A stretch of DNA of 64,000 nt from Chromatiaceae bacterium (GTDB taxonomy: Bacteria; Pseudomonadota; Gammaproteobacteria; Chromatiales; Chromatiaceae), in the NCBI GenBank assembly GCA_024235175.1, contig JACKMX010000002.1:831001-895000 (forward strand), given 5' to 3'. Positions 8,670 through 17,078 of this stretch are shown in pieces. The position numbers and the translations under genes are program-made. A model generated the notes under the pieces. That model saw only the letters and a program-made list of their open reading frames with translations, was not told where the DNA came from and ran no database searches. The first letter of the stretch is position 1. The number at the start of each line of letters is the position of its first letter.

Positions 8670-10199
8670 TCATGGACTCTCATTACGAAAGTGGCGCGGC
8701 CTGATTCCAAAGGCCAGTAACGCCACAGAATAGGCCAGGAACCCACCGGCCATGAGACCTAACAGCCACCATACCTTATTCAGAGTTGTTGCAGAGGTCC
8801 ACTCGGATAAAGCTCCACCCCCCCAATAGAGCACCAGCCCCAGCACGGTGCTCGCGGCAACTCCCTGCAACAACAGCTGAGGCCAGCCTGATTGAGGCAC
8901 ATAGACACCATCGCGCCTCAGTCCGCGGAATAGCAGATAGGCATTGAGCGAAGCGGAAAGGGTGGTGGCCAGTGCGAGCCCCGCATGTGCGAGAGGAAAT
9001 ACCAGTGCGATATTCATTATCATATTAGTAGCCATGGCGATGACAGCAATGCGTACCGGAGTGCGTGTATCCTGGCGCGCGTAATATCCCGGTGCCAATA
9101 CCTTGATCAGAATAAACGGCACCAGCCCGAGAGAATAGGCGATCAGGCTTCGCTGAGCCATGACAACGTCTACTGCCAGAAAAGCGTCCGATTGAAACAG
9201 CGTTGCGATCATAGGACCGGACAACATGAACAGTCCCACGGCAGCCGGCAACCCCAGCAACAGTACCCAACGCAACGCCCAGTCGATGGTGCGGGAGAAC
9301 CCCCCGGTTGATTCAATGGCATGGGTGCGGGAAAGACTGGGCAGTATGACAGTGCCCAGTGCCACGCCCAATACACCGAGAGGAAACTCCATCAACCGAT
9401 CCGAATAGTAGAGCCAGGAGATGCTGCCCGTTACCAGAAATGAGGCGATAAGTGTATCCAGCAACAAGTTCAGCTGAGTTACGGATACACCGAACAGCGC
9501 CGGCAGCATGAGCCTGCCTATCTTCCGCACGCCCTCGTCCCTCGGTGCGAACCTGAACTTCGGAAGCAGCCTTAGCTGATGCAGAAAGGGACCCTGAAAC
9601 AGTAGCTGAGCAATACCGGCGAATAGAACCCCCCAGGCCAGCGCAACCACCGGACGATCCATTAAAGGCGACAACCAGAGCGCGCAAGCGATCATGGAAA
9701 TATTGAGCAGTACCGGCGTAAATGCGGGAATGCCGAACCGGTTGTGTGCATTGAGAATACCACCGGCCAACGCGGTCAGTGAGATAAAGAACAGATAAGG
9801 AAAGGTTAGCCGAAGCATATCACTGGCAAGCGCCAGTTTAGCCGGATCGCCGATAAAGCCCGGCGCAAAAATCATGACCAGAAAAGGGGCCCCGATCACG
9901 CCCAGTAGAGTTACTGCCAGCAGCACGGTCCCCAATGTACCCGCGACATGGTCGATGAACATTCTCAGTTCATCAAACCCCCGCTTCTCCTTATACTCGG
10001 TCAGAACCGGTACAAAAGCCACGGAAAAAGCGCCCTCAGCAAACAGGCGGCGCAACAGATTGGGGATTTTAAAAGCGACAAAAAAGGCATCGGTACCGGC
10101 ACTGGCGCCAAACAGATGCGCAAACACCAGATCGCGGATAAAACCCAATACACGAGACAGCAAGGTGTTAGATCCGACCTTTGCCAGCGACTTGAGCAT
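8670..10199 (-). CDS. murJ: Lipid II flippase MurJ (MviN)
   Basis: A roughly 509-aa polytopic membrane protein of the MOP superfamily that flips lipid II for cell-wall synthesis. It begins MLKSLAKVGSNTLLSRVLGFIRDLVFAHLFG and shows the typical AFKIPNLLRRLFAEGAFS and repeated hydrophobic segments (about 13-14). The frame continues upstream to an ATG at 10214; I prefer the ATG at 10199 because of the conserved N-terminus and the GGA-rich stretch just before it. It diverges from rpsT and precedes ribF, the usual order. Confidence 0.95.
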   Translation of the reverse strand: MLKSLAKVGSNTLLSRVLGFIRDLVFAHLFGASAGTDAFFVAFKIPNLLRRLFAEGAFSVAFVPVLTEYKEKRGFDELRMFIDHVAGTLGTVLLAVTLLGVIGAPFLVMIFAPGFIGDPAKLALASDMLRLTFPYLFFISLTALAGGILNAHNRFGIPAFTPVLLNISMIACALWLSPLMDRPVVALAWGVLFAGIAQLLFQGPFLHQLRLLPKFRFAPRDEGVRKIGRLMLPALFGVSVTQLNLLLDTLIASFLVTGSISWLYYSDRLMEFPLGVLGVALGTVILPSLSRTHAIESTGGFSRTIDWALRWVLLLGLPAAVGLFMLSGPMIATLFQSDAFLAVDVVMAQRSLIAYSLGLVPFILIKVLAPGYYARQDTRTPVRIAVIAMATNMIMNIALVFPLAHAGLALATTLSASLNAYLLFRGLRRDGVYVPQSGWPQLLLQGVAASTVLGLVLYWGGGALSEWTSATTLNKVWWLLGLMAGGFLAYSVALLAFGIRPRHFRNESP

Positions 10200-10326
10200 A
10201 GATCCGCATTCCATCCAGCGTAGTTAAGTAAAAGCAGAGATTATAGGCCCTCAACAATCCCCCGCAGAAATATATTAGGGCCGGCCGGAAACCTGAATAC
10301 CTCAATACCGCAAATACAACTTTATG

Positions 10327-10355
10327 TTGACAACAATGGGTGTTGGTCGCAAAAT
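10327..10355 (+). promoter_or_regulatory. Putative sigma-70 promoter of rpsT
   Basis: A perfect TTGACA (10327-10332), a 17-base spacer and CAAAAT (10350-10355; 4 of 6 to TATAAT) lie about 40 bases before the rpsT start, within the murJ-rpsT divergent gap. Confidence 0.55.
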
Positions 10356-10396
10356 GCGCAGCTCTTTATTTTTTAATGTTAATTGGGAGAGTTACT

Positions 10397-10657
10397 TTGG
10401 CCAACTCAGCACAAGCCCGCAAGCGTGCGCGTCAGGCGGAACAGCATCGGCAGCACAATGCGTCCTGCCGCAGCAATATGCGCACACATGTGAAAAATGT
10501 TGTAAAAGCGGTGGCAGCTGGTGAGAAAGAGAGCGCAGTGGAAGCGTTCAAGATGGCGGTACCGGTAATCGACCGCACTGCCAATCTGGGCCTGGTCCAT
10601 AAGAACAAAGCAGCACGTTTCAAAAGCCGCCTGAATGCGCGCATCAAAGCGATGTAA
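10397..10657 (+). CDS. rpsT: 30S ribosomal protein S20
   Basis: An 86-aa basic protein, (M)ANSAQARKRARQAEQH..., binding 16S rRNA in the body of the small subunit. The natural start is a TTG at 10397, preceded by GGGAGAG; the upstream ATG of the open frame (10340) would add 19 residues unlike S20. A UUG start on rpsT is also found in E. coli, where it takes part in autoregulation, so this unusual start seems conserved. A terminator follows. Confidence 0.96.
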   Translation: MANSAQARKRARQAEQHRQHNASCRSNMRTHVKNVVKAVAAGEKESAVEAFKMAVPVIDRTANLGLVHKNKAARFKSRLNARIKAM

Positions 10658-10681
10658 TCAGAGAACAGAGCTCTCACTTAC

Positions 10682-10711
10682 AAAAGCCGGCTTTAAACAG
10701 CCGGTTTTTTT
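10682..10711 (+). terminator. Rho-independent terminator after rpsT
   Basis: A stem pairing AAAAGCCGGCT with AGCCGGTTTT around a TTAAAC loop, followed by a run of seven Ts, begins 24 bases after the rpsT stop. Confidence 0.85.
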
Positions 10712-10736
10712 GTTGCTGAAAAACAGACCAGAGGGC

Positions 10737-11864
10737 CTAAACAAGTACCAGATTATCCCTGTGAATCAACTCTTCGTCATCCATATAACCCAGAATTTCC
10801 CTGATCTGGCTGGACGGCCTGCCCTTTATCCCGCTCGCCTCCTGAGAGCCGTAGTTGACCAGGCCACGCGCCACCTCACGTCCCCCCTCATCCACACAGG
10901 AGACAACCTGGCCACGGGAAAAGTTACCTATAACCTCTTTCACACCGACGGCAAGCAGACTGCGGCCCGATTCGCGTAAAACCCGCACCGCCCCGGCATC
11001 CAGTACCAGCCTCCCACGTACCTGAAGCTGACCTGCCAGCCAACGCTTACGGGCCGCTTCCGGTCCCTGTGTCGGCAGCAGCAGAGTTCCAACCTCTTCA
11101 CCATCGGCAATACGGCCCAAAATATCCTCCAACCTGCCCGGCGCAATTACTGTGGCAGCACCGGAGCGCGCGGCAATCCCCGCTGCCCGCACCTTGGTCG
11201 CCATGCCGCCCCTGCCAAACCCGCTGACACTATCTCCCGCCACCTGCTCCAACAGTGTGTTGTCCACACGGCTTTCGGAGATCAGATTCGCAGCAGGAAA
11301 GAATCGCGGATCGGCGTCGAATAATCCCTGTTGGTCGGTCAGCAAAACCAGCAGTTCGGCGTCCACCAGATTGGTCACCAACGCGGCCAAAGTATCGTTG
11401 TCTCCAAAACGCAGCTCATCATTCGCCACGGTATCGTTTTCGTTTACCACCGGCACCACACCGAGCGTCATCAACGTACGCAGGGTGCTGCGGGCGTTCA
11501 GATAGCGTTCCCGGTTAATCAGATCATCATGTGTGAGCAGCACCTGGGCGGTATGCAGCCCCCTTTTCATGAAGCAGGTCTCATAGGCGCGTACCAACCC
11601 CATCTGGCCGACCGCTGCCACCGCCTGCAGTTCGTGCAGGACCGTGGGCCGGCGCTGCCAGCCAAGACGGCTCATTCCTTCAGCCACAGCACCGGAAGAG
11701 ACCAGGATCAGCTGTTTACCCGCAAGCACCCGATCCGACATCTGCTGAACCCAGGCAGAGAGCGCTTCCCGCGCAAGTCCCTTGCCATCAGCTGTCAACA
11801 GCGCACTGCCTATCTTGACTACCCAGCGCCCGGTCGAGCCCAGGTCTCGGCGTGATCTGATCAT
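10737..11864 (-). CDS. proB: Glutamate 5-kinase ProB
   Basis: A ~375-aa enzyme catalysing the first step of proline synthesis. The amino-acid kinase domain shows VVKIGSALLT, ILVSSGAVAEGM, PVVNENDTVA, FGDNDTLAALVTNLVDAELLVLLTD and GRGGMATKVRAA; the C-terminal ~90 residues form a PUA domain (GRLVLDAGAVRVL). The frame could also start at a GTG at 11882, which would overlap obgE by 11 bases; neither site has a strong ribosome-binding sequence, and I chose the ATG. It lies directly after obgE, a frequent order. Confidence 0.95.
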   Translation of the reverse strand: MIRSRRDLGSTGRWVVKIGSALLTADGKGLAREALSAWVQQMSDRVLAGKQLILVSSGAVAEGMSRLGWQRRPTVLHELQAVAAVGQMGLVRAYETCFMKRGLHTAQVLLTHDDLINRERYLNARSTLRTLMTLGVVPVVNENDTVANDELRFGDNDTLAALVTNLVDAELLVLLTDQQGLFDADPRFFPAANLISESRVDNTLLEQVAGDSVSGFGRGGMATKVRAAGIAARSGAATVIAPGRLEDILGRIADGEEVGTLLLPTQGPEAARKRWLAGQLQVRGRLVLDAGAVRVLRESGRSLLAVGVKEVIGNFSRGQVVSCVDEGGREVARGLVNYGSQEASGIKGRPSSQIREILGYMDDEELIHRDNLVLV

Positions 11865-11871
11865 CGAATTG

Positions 11872-12960
11872 CTATCTTTCACTCAACGGATCCCATGGCT
11901 CTTCTTCATCGGGACTACTCTCCACTTCCACTGCGTGAGAAAATCGATGACCAAGCTGTTCAAGACGTTCCATCAGAGCCTGAATCAACGCTTCAACTCC
12001 CTCACCGGTTAAAGCGGATATAGCGAACACCTTCCCTTTCCACTGGAGATTTTCCACCAGAGAAGCCATTCTATGCTCAAACTCCTCCCCTGACAGAAGA
12101 TCCTTTTTATTGAGCACAAGCCAACGCTCCCTGACAGCCAGCTCCGGACTAAAACGGACCAACTCATCCGCAATAAGCGCCACCTGCCGAGCGGGATCGA
12201 CGTTACTATCCTGCGCCGCAATATCGACCAGATGGAGCAGCAGGCGGGTGCGCTCCAGGTGTTTCAGAAAACGCATACCCAGTCCTGCACCTTCCGCCGC
12301 CCCTTCGATTACACCAGGTACATCGGCAATAACAAAGCTTCGCTCCTCGCCTGCACTGACTACCCCCAGATTGGGATGAAGTGTGGTAAAGGGATAATCG
12401 GCAACTTTCGGCCTGGCGCTGGAGACCTTCCGGATAAGACTCGATTTACCCGCATTTGGCATTCCCAGCAATCCGACGTCAGCCAACAGGATCAGTTCCA
12501 GCCGGAGCTCCCGCCGTTCACCTTCACTTCCCGGAGTATATTGCCGGGGAGCCCGATTGGTACTGCTTTTAAAACGCGCATTGCCGATGCCGTGAAACCC
12601 CCCTTTGGCCACCAATAATTGATCGCCATGACTCAGCAGTTCGCCCATCATCTCACCGCTGTCATTATCCCTTACCCGGGTTCCGACCGGCACCTCAATG
12701 TAGAGATCTTCCGCGCTCCTGCCGGTGCGGTTGCGGCCAGCGCCGCCTTCACCCTGTGCTGCCCGGCGAACACGATTGTGGCGAAAATCTATCAGTGTAT
12801 TCAGGCCCGAATTCGCAATCAGGTAGACGCTGCCGCCATCACCTCCGTCGCCGCCATCCGGGCCGCCCTTGGGTATGAATTTCTCCCGCCGAAAGCTAAC
12901 CGCGCCTCTGCCGCCATTGCCGGCCTCGACTACTACAGTTGCTTCATCGACAAATTTCAT
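11872..12960 (-). CDS. obgE: GTPase ObgE/CgtA
   Basis: A 362-aa ribosome-assembly and stress GTPase. The glycine-rich Obg domain is clear (VEAGNGGRGAVSFRREKFIP, GGDGGDGGSVYL), followed by the G domain with G1 GMPNAGKSSL, DVPG (G3), NKKD (G4) and SALTGEG (G5). The C-terminal tail is acidic (SSPDEEEPWDPLSE). It is the third gene of rplU-rpmA-obgE; the hairpin after rpmA may lower its expression relative to the ribosomal genes. Confidence 0.97.
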   Translation of the reverse strand: MKFVDEATVVVEAGNGGRGAVSFRREKFIPKGGPDGGDGGDGGSVYLIANSGLNTLIDFRHNRVRRAAQGEGGAGRNRTGRSAEDLYIEVPVGTRVRDNDSGEMMGELLSHGDQLLVAKGGFHGIGNARFKSSTNRAPRQYTPGSEGERRELRLELILLADVGLLGMPNAGKSSLIRKVSSARPKVADYPFTTLHPNLGVVSAGEERSFVIADVPGVIEGAAEGAGLGMRFLKHLERTRLLLHLVDIAAQDSNVDPARQVALIADELVRFSPELAVRERWLVLNKKDLLSGEEFEHRMASLVENLQWKGKVFAISALTGEGVEALIQALMERLEQLGHRFSHAVEVESSPDEEEPWDPLSER

Positions 12961-13043
12961 CAGTGGTGGACCTTAATTTACTTCAGCTAATGCCAGGTCT
13001 GGAGAAAATGAACCGGGGCAATCGGTTCCATCCTTCTAAACGC

Positions 13044-13073
13044 AAAAAAGCCCCGTCATCCGACGAGGCCTTT
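13044..13073 (-). terminator. Terminator/attenuator between rpmA and obgE
   Basis: On the minus strand CCTCGTC, GGAT and GACGGGG form a hairpin preceded by AAAGG and followed by CTTTTTTG. It lies between rpmA and obgE, which run in the same direction, so it probably reduces read-through into obgE. Confidence 0.75.
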
Positions 13074-13101
13074 ATCATTAAAGCCTGGAGAAGCGGTGCA
13101 G

Positions 13102-13359
13102 TCAGGCCGTAACCACGCTGACGTACCTGCGCTTCTTGGCTCCCTTTACCTCGAATCTGACCACACCCTCAGTTTTGGCAAAAAGTGTATGATCCTTGCC
13201 GCAACCGACATTAACTCCGCCATGCACCCGTGTTCCACGCTGCCGGAGAATAATTCCGCCCGCATTGATGGTCTGGCCGCCAAAGACCTTTACGCCAAGA
13301 CGCTTGGATTCCGAATCGCGACCGTTTCTTGTGCTGCCGCCTGCTTTTTTATGTGCCAT
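13102..13359 (-). CDS. rpmA: 50S ribosomal protein L27
   Basis: An 85-aa protein beginning MAHKKAGGSTRNGRDSESKR, the standard bacterial L27 whose N-terminal tail reaches the peptidyl-transferase centre. It starts 13 bases after rplU and is followed by a terminator-like hairpin. Confidence 0.98.
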   Translation of the reverse strand: MAHKKAGGSTRNGRDSESKRLGVKVFGGQTINAGGIILRQRGTRVHGGVNVGCGKDHTLFAKTEGVVRFEVKGAKKRRYVSVVTA

Positions 13360-13372
13360 AGTTGAAAATCTC

Positions 13373-13687
13373 TCAGCCCGCGCTAATACCGGTTATCTGA
13401 AGCTCAGTATACGACTGGCGGTGGCCCTGACGTTTCAGGTACTGCTTACGCCGTCTGAACTTGACGATCTTGACTTTCTTGCCCCTGCCATTGGATCTGA
13501 CGGTGGCCGAAACCTTCCCGCCTTCCACATAGGGAGCCCCAACCTTGACATTGTCGCCATCGGCAATCATCAGCACTTTATCGAGTTGCATTTCAGCACC
13601 CTCTTCGGCGCCGAGCTTTTCAACCCTCAGAATATCGCCTTCGGAAACCCGGTACTGTTTCCCACCTGTCTGGATTACGGCATACAT
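13373..13687 (-). CDS. rplU: 50S ribosomal protein L21
   Basis: A 104-aa protein, MYAVIQTGGKQYRVSEGD..., a 23S-binding protein. The frame runs upstream to 13747, but the conserved L21 N-terminus fixes the ATG at 13687. It contains VGAPYVEGGKVSATV and the basic VKIVKFRRRKQYLKRQGHRQ tail. It diverges from ispB across a ~200-base gap, as in E. coli. Confidence 0.98.
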   Translation of the reverse strand: MYAVIQTGGKQYRVSEGDILRVEKLGAEEGAEMQLDKVLMIADGDNVKVGAPYVEGGKVSATVRSNGRGKKVKIVKFRRRKQYLKRQGHRQSYTELQITGISAG

Positions 13688-13884
13688 ACCATATCCCCGC
13701 AAAAATTCACCGTTATCTCGATGCGCAACCATGTGCCCATCGACCAAAGAGCGGAAATTCTACCCATGCTGGATACTCAGGTCAAATAGAATATCGTATT
13801 AACGGGATGAAATCGCTTCGGCTTGACAGATGGCGGGACACAACTCTAGCATGCATGGTCCTGCTGAGTAGGTTCAGTAACCGT

Positions 13885-14877
13885 ATGAATTCTCCCGACA
13901 TAACGACAATGGATATAGCGGCCGTTAACGCATTGATTGAGCGCGACATGAAGCTTGTCGATGCTCTGATAATGCGTCGCCTGCAATCGGATGTGGTTCT
14001 AATCAATCAGGTAGGCCACTACATCGTGAACAGCGGAGGGAAACGCCTTCGGCCGATAATCGTTTTACTGGCGGCACGGACATTGGATTATCGGGGAGAA
14101 AAACATATCGACCTGGCTGCCATTATCGAGTTCATCCACACAGCCACCCTGCTGCATGATGACGTCGTGGACGGTTCTGACAAGCGCCGCAACCGGGATA
14201 CCGCGAACGCTGTCTGGGGCAACGCCACCAGTGTTCTGGTTGGGGATTTTCTCTACTCCCGCTCATTCGAGATGATGGTGGATATCGATACGATGCGGGT
14301 AATGGAGATTCTGTCCCACGCAACCAACCGCATTGCCGAAGGCGAAGTACTGCAGCTTCTCAACTGCCATGATGCGGACATAGACGAACAAAAATACTTT
14401 GAGGTGATCCTGCGTAAAACCGCCACGCTGTTTGAGGCAGGCGCCCAACTCGGCGCAGTATTATGCGGCGCATCGGCAGAACGCGAACGCGCCCTGGCAG
14501 ATTACGGACGCCACCTGGGCATTGCCTTTCAGATCATCGATGATGCGCTCGATTATGGCGCATCCGCTGAGGAGATTGGGAAAAATATTGGTGATGACCT
14601 GGCCGAAGGGAAGCCCACACTGCCCCTTTTGCGAGCCATGCAGGTTGGAACGGACAAGCAACGGCAAGCGCTGCGCGATGCCATCGAACAGGGCGGCCGG
14701 GAACATATCGGAGTGGTTATGGCTGCCATTGAATCAACCGACGCGATCGAGTACACTTCGCGACTCGCGAAACAAGAGGCGGACAAGGCAAAAAAAGCGC
14801 TCGAAGAGCTTCCCGCCTCCTCCTACCGCGATGCGCTGGCAGCTGTGGCGGACTTCGCGATACAGCGCAGAAATTAA
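13885..14877 (+). CDS. ispB: Octaprenyl-diphosphate synthase IspB
   Basis: A ~330-aa trans-polyprenyl synthase making the quinone side chain. Both aspartate-rich motifs are present: LLHDDVVD (in ATLLHDDVVDGSDKRR) and IDDALDY, with GGKRLRPI upstream. The open frame starts at 13807, but the first 26 codons are atypical; I chose the ATG at 13885, with 13909 as the alternative that aligns best with E. coli IspB. tRNA-Pro follows 8 bases after the stop. Confidence 0.95.
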   Translation: MNSPDITTMDIAAVNALIERDMKLVDALIMRRLQSDVVLINQVGHYIVNSGGKRLRPIIVLLAARTLDYRGEKHIDLAAIIEFIHTATLLHDDVVDGSDKRRNRDTANAVWGNATSVLVGDFLYSRSFEMMVDIDTMRVMEILSHATNRIAEGEVLQLLNCHDADIDEQKYFEVILRKTATLFEAGAQLGAVLCGASAERERALADYGRHLGIAFQIIDDALDYGASAEEIGKNIGDDLAEGKPTLPLLRAMQVGTDKQRQALRDAIEQGGREHIGVVMAAIESTDAIEYTSRLAKQEADKAKKALEELPASSYRDALAAVADFAIQRRN

Positions 14878-14885
14878 CTATTATC

Positions 14886-14962
14886 CGGGGTGTAGCGCAG
14901 TCTGGTAGCGCGCTTCGTTCGGGACGAAGAAGTCGGAGGTTCGAATCCTCTCATCCCGACCA
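14886..14962 (+). tRNA. tRNA-Pro(CGG)
   Basis: A 77-base cloverleaf with encoded CCA. The acceptor stem CGGGGTG pairs with CATCCCG (one G-T pair), the anticodon arm CTTCG-TTCGGGA-CGAAG gives anticodon CGG, and the T arm contains GGTTCGAATCC. Confidence 0.96.
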
Positions 14963-15007
14963 ACGCTGCATCTTTCGGGGAATATAAAATCAAGTTGGAT
15001 GCACAAT

Positions 15008-15034
15008 AAAAAACGGCGTAAATCGCCGTTTTTT
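15008..15034. terminator. Bidirectional terminator between tRNA-Pro and amtB
   Basis: AAAAAACGGCG and CGCCGTTTTTT pair around a TAAAT loop. With A-run and T-run on either side it can end transcription of tRNA-Pro rightward and amtB leftward. Confidence 0.85.
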
Positions 15035-15056
15035 ATTGCTTGCGAAAAATACCTTG

Positions 15057-16352
15057 CTACATGTTGTAACCGGTCTCCTCATGGCTGACATGATCGAGTC
15101 CTTCGATCTCCTGCTCTGCAGTGACCCTAAGTCCACCTGTCAGCAAACCAACCAGTTTCAGGATGGCCCAGGTGGCCAGGGCGGTAAATGCCACCACCGA
15201 CACAACACCCAGAAATTGCACCCAGAGCTGGCCACCCATGCTGGAAATCCCATCAGCAAAACCGTAACCGCTGAAAACACCCAGACTGGTGGAGGAGAAA
15301 ATGCCCGCCGAAAGCGTTCCAAGCATGCCGCCGATGCCGTGAACCGGAAAGACGTCGAGTGAATCGTCTATATGCAGCACCTTTTTTATGTATTGTGTAC
15401 CTGTGTAGCATGTTGCGCCGGCAAGCAGGCCGATCAGCAGCGCACCGCCCGGTCCGACGAATCCGGAGGCGGGGGTAATGGTACCCAGTCCGGCCACCAT
15501 ACCGGTGACGGCGCCCAAGGCACTGGGCTTACCGAAGCGCTTCCATTCGATCGACAGCCAAGTCATTGCACCGGCGGCAGCGGCAATATGGGTTACCAGC
15601 ATCGCCATTGCAGCGTTTCCATCCGCTGTCAATGCGCTGCCTCCATTGAAACCAAACCAGCCTACCCAGAGCATTCCGGCGCCTGAAATCGCCATTGTCA
15701 TGTTATGCGGCGGCATCGCAGTAAGGGGAAATCCCTTACGCGGCCCCACCACCAAGGCTGCCACCAATGATGCTACGCCCGCTGAGATGTGCACCACCAC
15801 ACCACCGGCAAAATCGTAGATTCCCATCTGACCCAGCCAGCCCCCACCCCAAACCCAGTGGGCTATAGGCACATACACAAGTATTAACCAAAATGCGCTG
15901 AACAGCACCACCGCTGAGAATTTCATGCGCTCGGCGAATGCACCGATGATCAACGCAGGTGTGATTATTGCAAACGTCATCTGAAACAGCATGAACAGCG
16001 ACTCGGGAATTTCCCCCGATACTGTTTCCCGACCGATGCCGGCCATCATGACTTTACTGAAATCCCCAATCCAACTGTTGCCCTCGCCAAATGCCAGACT
16101 GTAACCAACCACAAGCCAGAGTACGGAAGAGATGCCCGCGATGGTAAAGCACTGCATCAGCACAGAGAGCACGTTTTTGGTGCGCACCAGCCCGCCATAA
16201 AACAGCGCAAGCCCAGGCAGCGTCATAAACAGCACCAACGCGGTAGATGTCAGAATCCAGGCTGTACTGGAGCCGTTCATCACCGCTTCATCTGCCATAA
16301 CCAGAGCCGGTGAAAGCATCGCCATAGTGGCAAGAAATACCGCTTGTCTCAT
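15057..16352 (-). CDS. amtB: Ammonium transporter AmtB
   Basis: A 431-aa inner-membrane ammonium channel. From the ATG at 16352 it begins with a signal-like segment (MRQAVFLATMAMLSPALVMA), then the Amt core: LALFYGGLVRTKNVLS, GNSWIGDF, VYVPIAHWVWGGGWL, FAGGVVVHISAGVASL (pore His), and VFPVHGIGGMLGTL (second His). GGGAG lies 9 bases before this ATG; the longer frame from 16403 is unlikely. It has no adjacent glnK, unlike most proteobacterial amtB genes. A sigma-54-type promoter and NtrC-like boxes lie upstream. Confidence 0.96.
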   Translation of the reverse strand: MRQAVFLATMAMLSPALVMADEAVMNGSSTAWILTSTALVLFMTLPGLALFYGGLVRTKNVLSVLMQCFTIAGISSVLWLVVGYSLAFGEGNSWIGDFSKVMMAGIGRETVSGEIPESLFMLFQMTFAIITPALIIGAFAERMKFSAVVLFSAFWLILVYVPIAHWVWGGGWLGQMGIYDFAGGVVVHISAGVASLVAALVVGPRKGFPLTAMPPHNMTMAISGAGMLWVGWFGFNGGSALTADGNAAMAMLVTHIAAAAGAMTWLSIEWKRFGKPSALGAVTGMVAGLGTITPASGFVGPGGALLIGLLAGATCYTGTQYIKKVLHIDDSLDVFPVHGIGGMLGTLSAGIFSSTSLGVFSGYGFADGISSMGGQLWVQFLGVVSVVAFTALATWAILKLVGLLTGGLRVTAEQEIEGLDHVSHEETGYNM

Positions 16353-16424
16353 AAGTACTGTCTCCCGAATACCCCTAGGGCATACCAAATGTAGGTCATA
16401 CATGATCGTTATCGGGAGATCGAA

Positions 16425-16440
16425 TGCACAATTCGTACCG
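16425..16440 (-). promoter_or_regulatory. Putative sigma-54 promoter of amtB
   Basis: On the minus strand CGGTACGAATTGTGCA matches the sigma-54 consensus TGGCACG-N4-TTGCW at 9 of 12 defined positions, with the required GG-N10-GC spacing. It lies about 75 bases before the amtB start. Confidence 0.6.
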
Positions 16441-16463
16441 AATAATTACTCCCCGTTTATCAA

Positions 16464-16549
16464 TTGGTTATATTGGTGCACTACCAGGGCGAGAAGAAGA
16501 TCGCACTTATTCAGTGCATTTTGAATGATTTGTGCGCTAATTTGGGGCA
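16464..16549. promoter_or_regulatory. Three NtrC-like boxes upstream of amtB
   Basis: Three 17-mers resemble the NtrC site TGCACY-N5-GGTGCA: TTGGTTATATTGGTGCA (16464-16480, right half identical to the E. coli glnA site as I recall it), CGCACTTATTCAGTGCA (16502-16518), and TGCGCTAATTTGGGGCA (16533-16549). Their centres are 38 and 31 bases apart, and they lie upstream of the sigma-54-like promoter, as enhancers should. Confidence 0.6.
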
Positions 16550-16577
16550 AAAAAATCGGCCTTCATATAGAAGGCCG
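16549..16577 (-). terminator. Minus-strand hairpin with T-run
   Basis: On the minus strand CGGCCTTC-TATAT-GAAGGCCG is followed by ATTTTTTT. It separates amtB from leftward transcription coming from tRNA-Met. Confidence 0.75.
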
Positions 16578-16938
16578 TATAACCAGACTTAAGCGTCTAG
16601 AGGGGAGTCTTGAACTGATTCACCTGAATTTCAAAAACAACGCAGACTGTGCGCCACTCACATCAACTTCGGTAATTAAGACTATCGGTAGCTGAAAAAG
16701 TTTCCAGCAGAGATCCAATCTGATCATGCAGGAGGTTTTTTGCCGGTTATTTTAAATTTGTTCGGTAACTTCCGGCGTTCGACTCGGAAATGCTCAAAAT
16801 CGATCCATCCGGCGAATTTGTAGCCGTTTTTTAAGATTCGGTTCCGTGAGGTAGATCTGAAGGATTTTGCAATTGGGTAAAAAATACCAGAGCCGATACC
16901 AACTCTTTAATTTTGAGATGCCATACTGAAATATGAAT
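16578..16938. other. Non-coding gap between the amtB control region and tRNA-Met
   Basis: About 360 bases with no credible open frame. It ends leftward in the terminator at 16549-16577, so the minus strand could carry a trailer of tRNA-Met or a small RNA; AGACTTAAGCGTCT near 16583 is a partial palindrome. I see nothing recognisable. Confidence 0.4.
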
Positions 16939-17015
16939 TGGTGGCTACGGGTGGAATTGAACCACCGACCTACGGGTTATGAGTCCGTCGCTCTAACCGT
17001 CTGAGCTACGTAGCC
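16939..17015 (-). tRNA. tRNA-Met(CAT), elongator type
   Basis: A 77-base cloverleaf with encoded CCA. The acceptor stem GGCTACG pairs with CGTAGCC, the anticodon loop is CTCATAA (CAT), and the T arm is GGTGGTTCAATTCCACC. The anticodon stem is ACGGA against CCCGT, so position 31-39 is an A-C mismatch. Confidence 0.93.
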
Positions 17016-17078
17016 GTGAAGGGCGGGAAATATAGCGGTCGTGCAAGCCGGTGTCAAATTGTAGGGGCGACCGAATCA

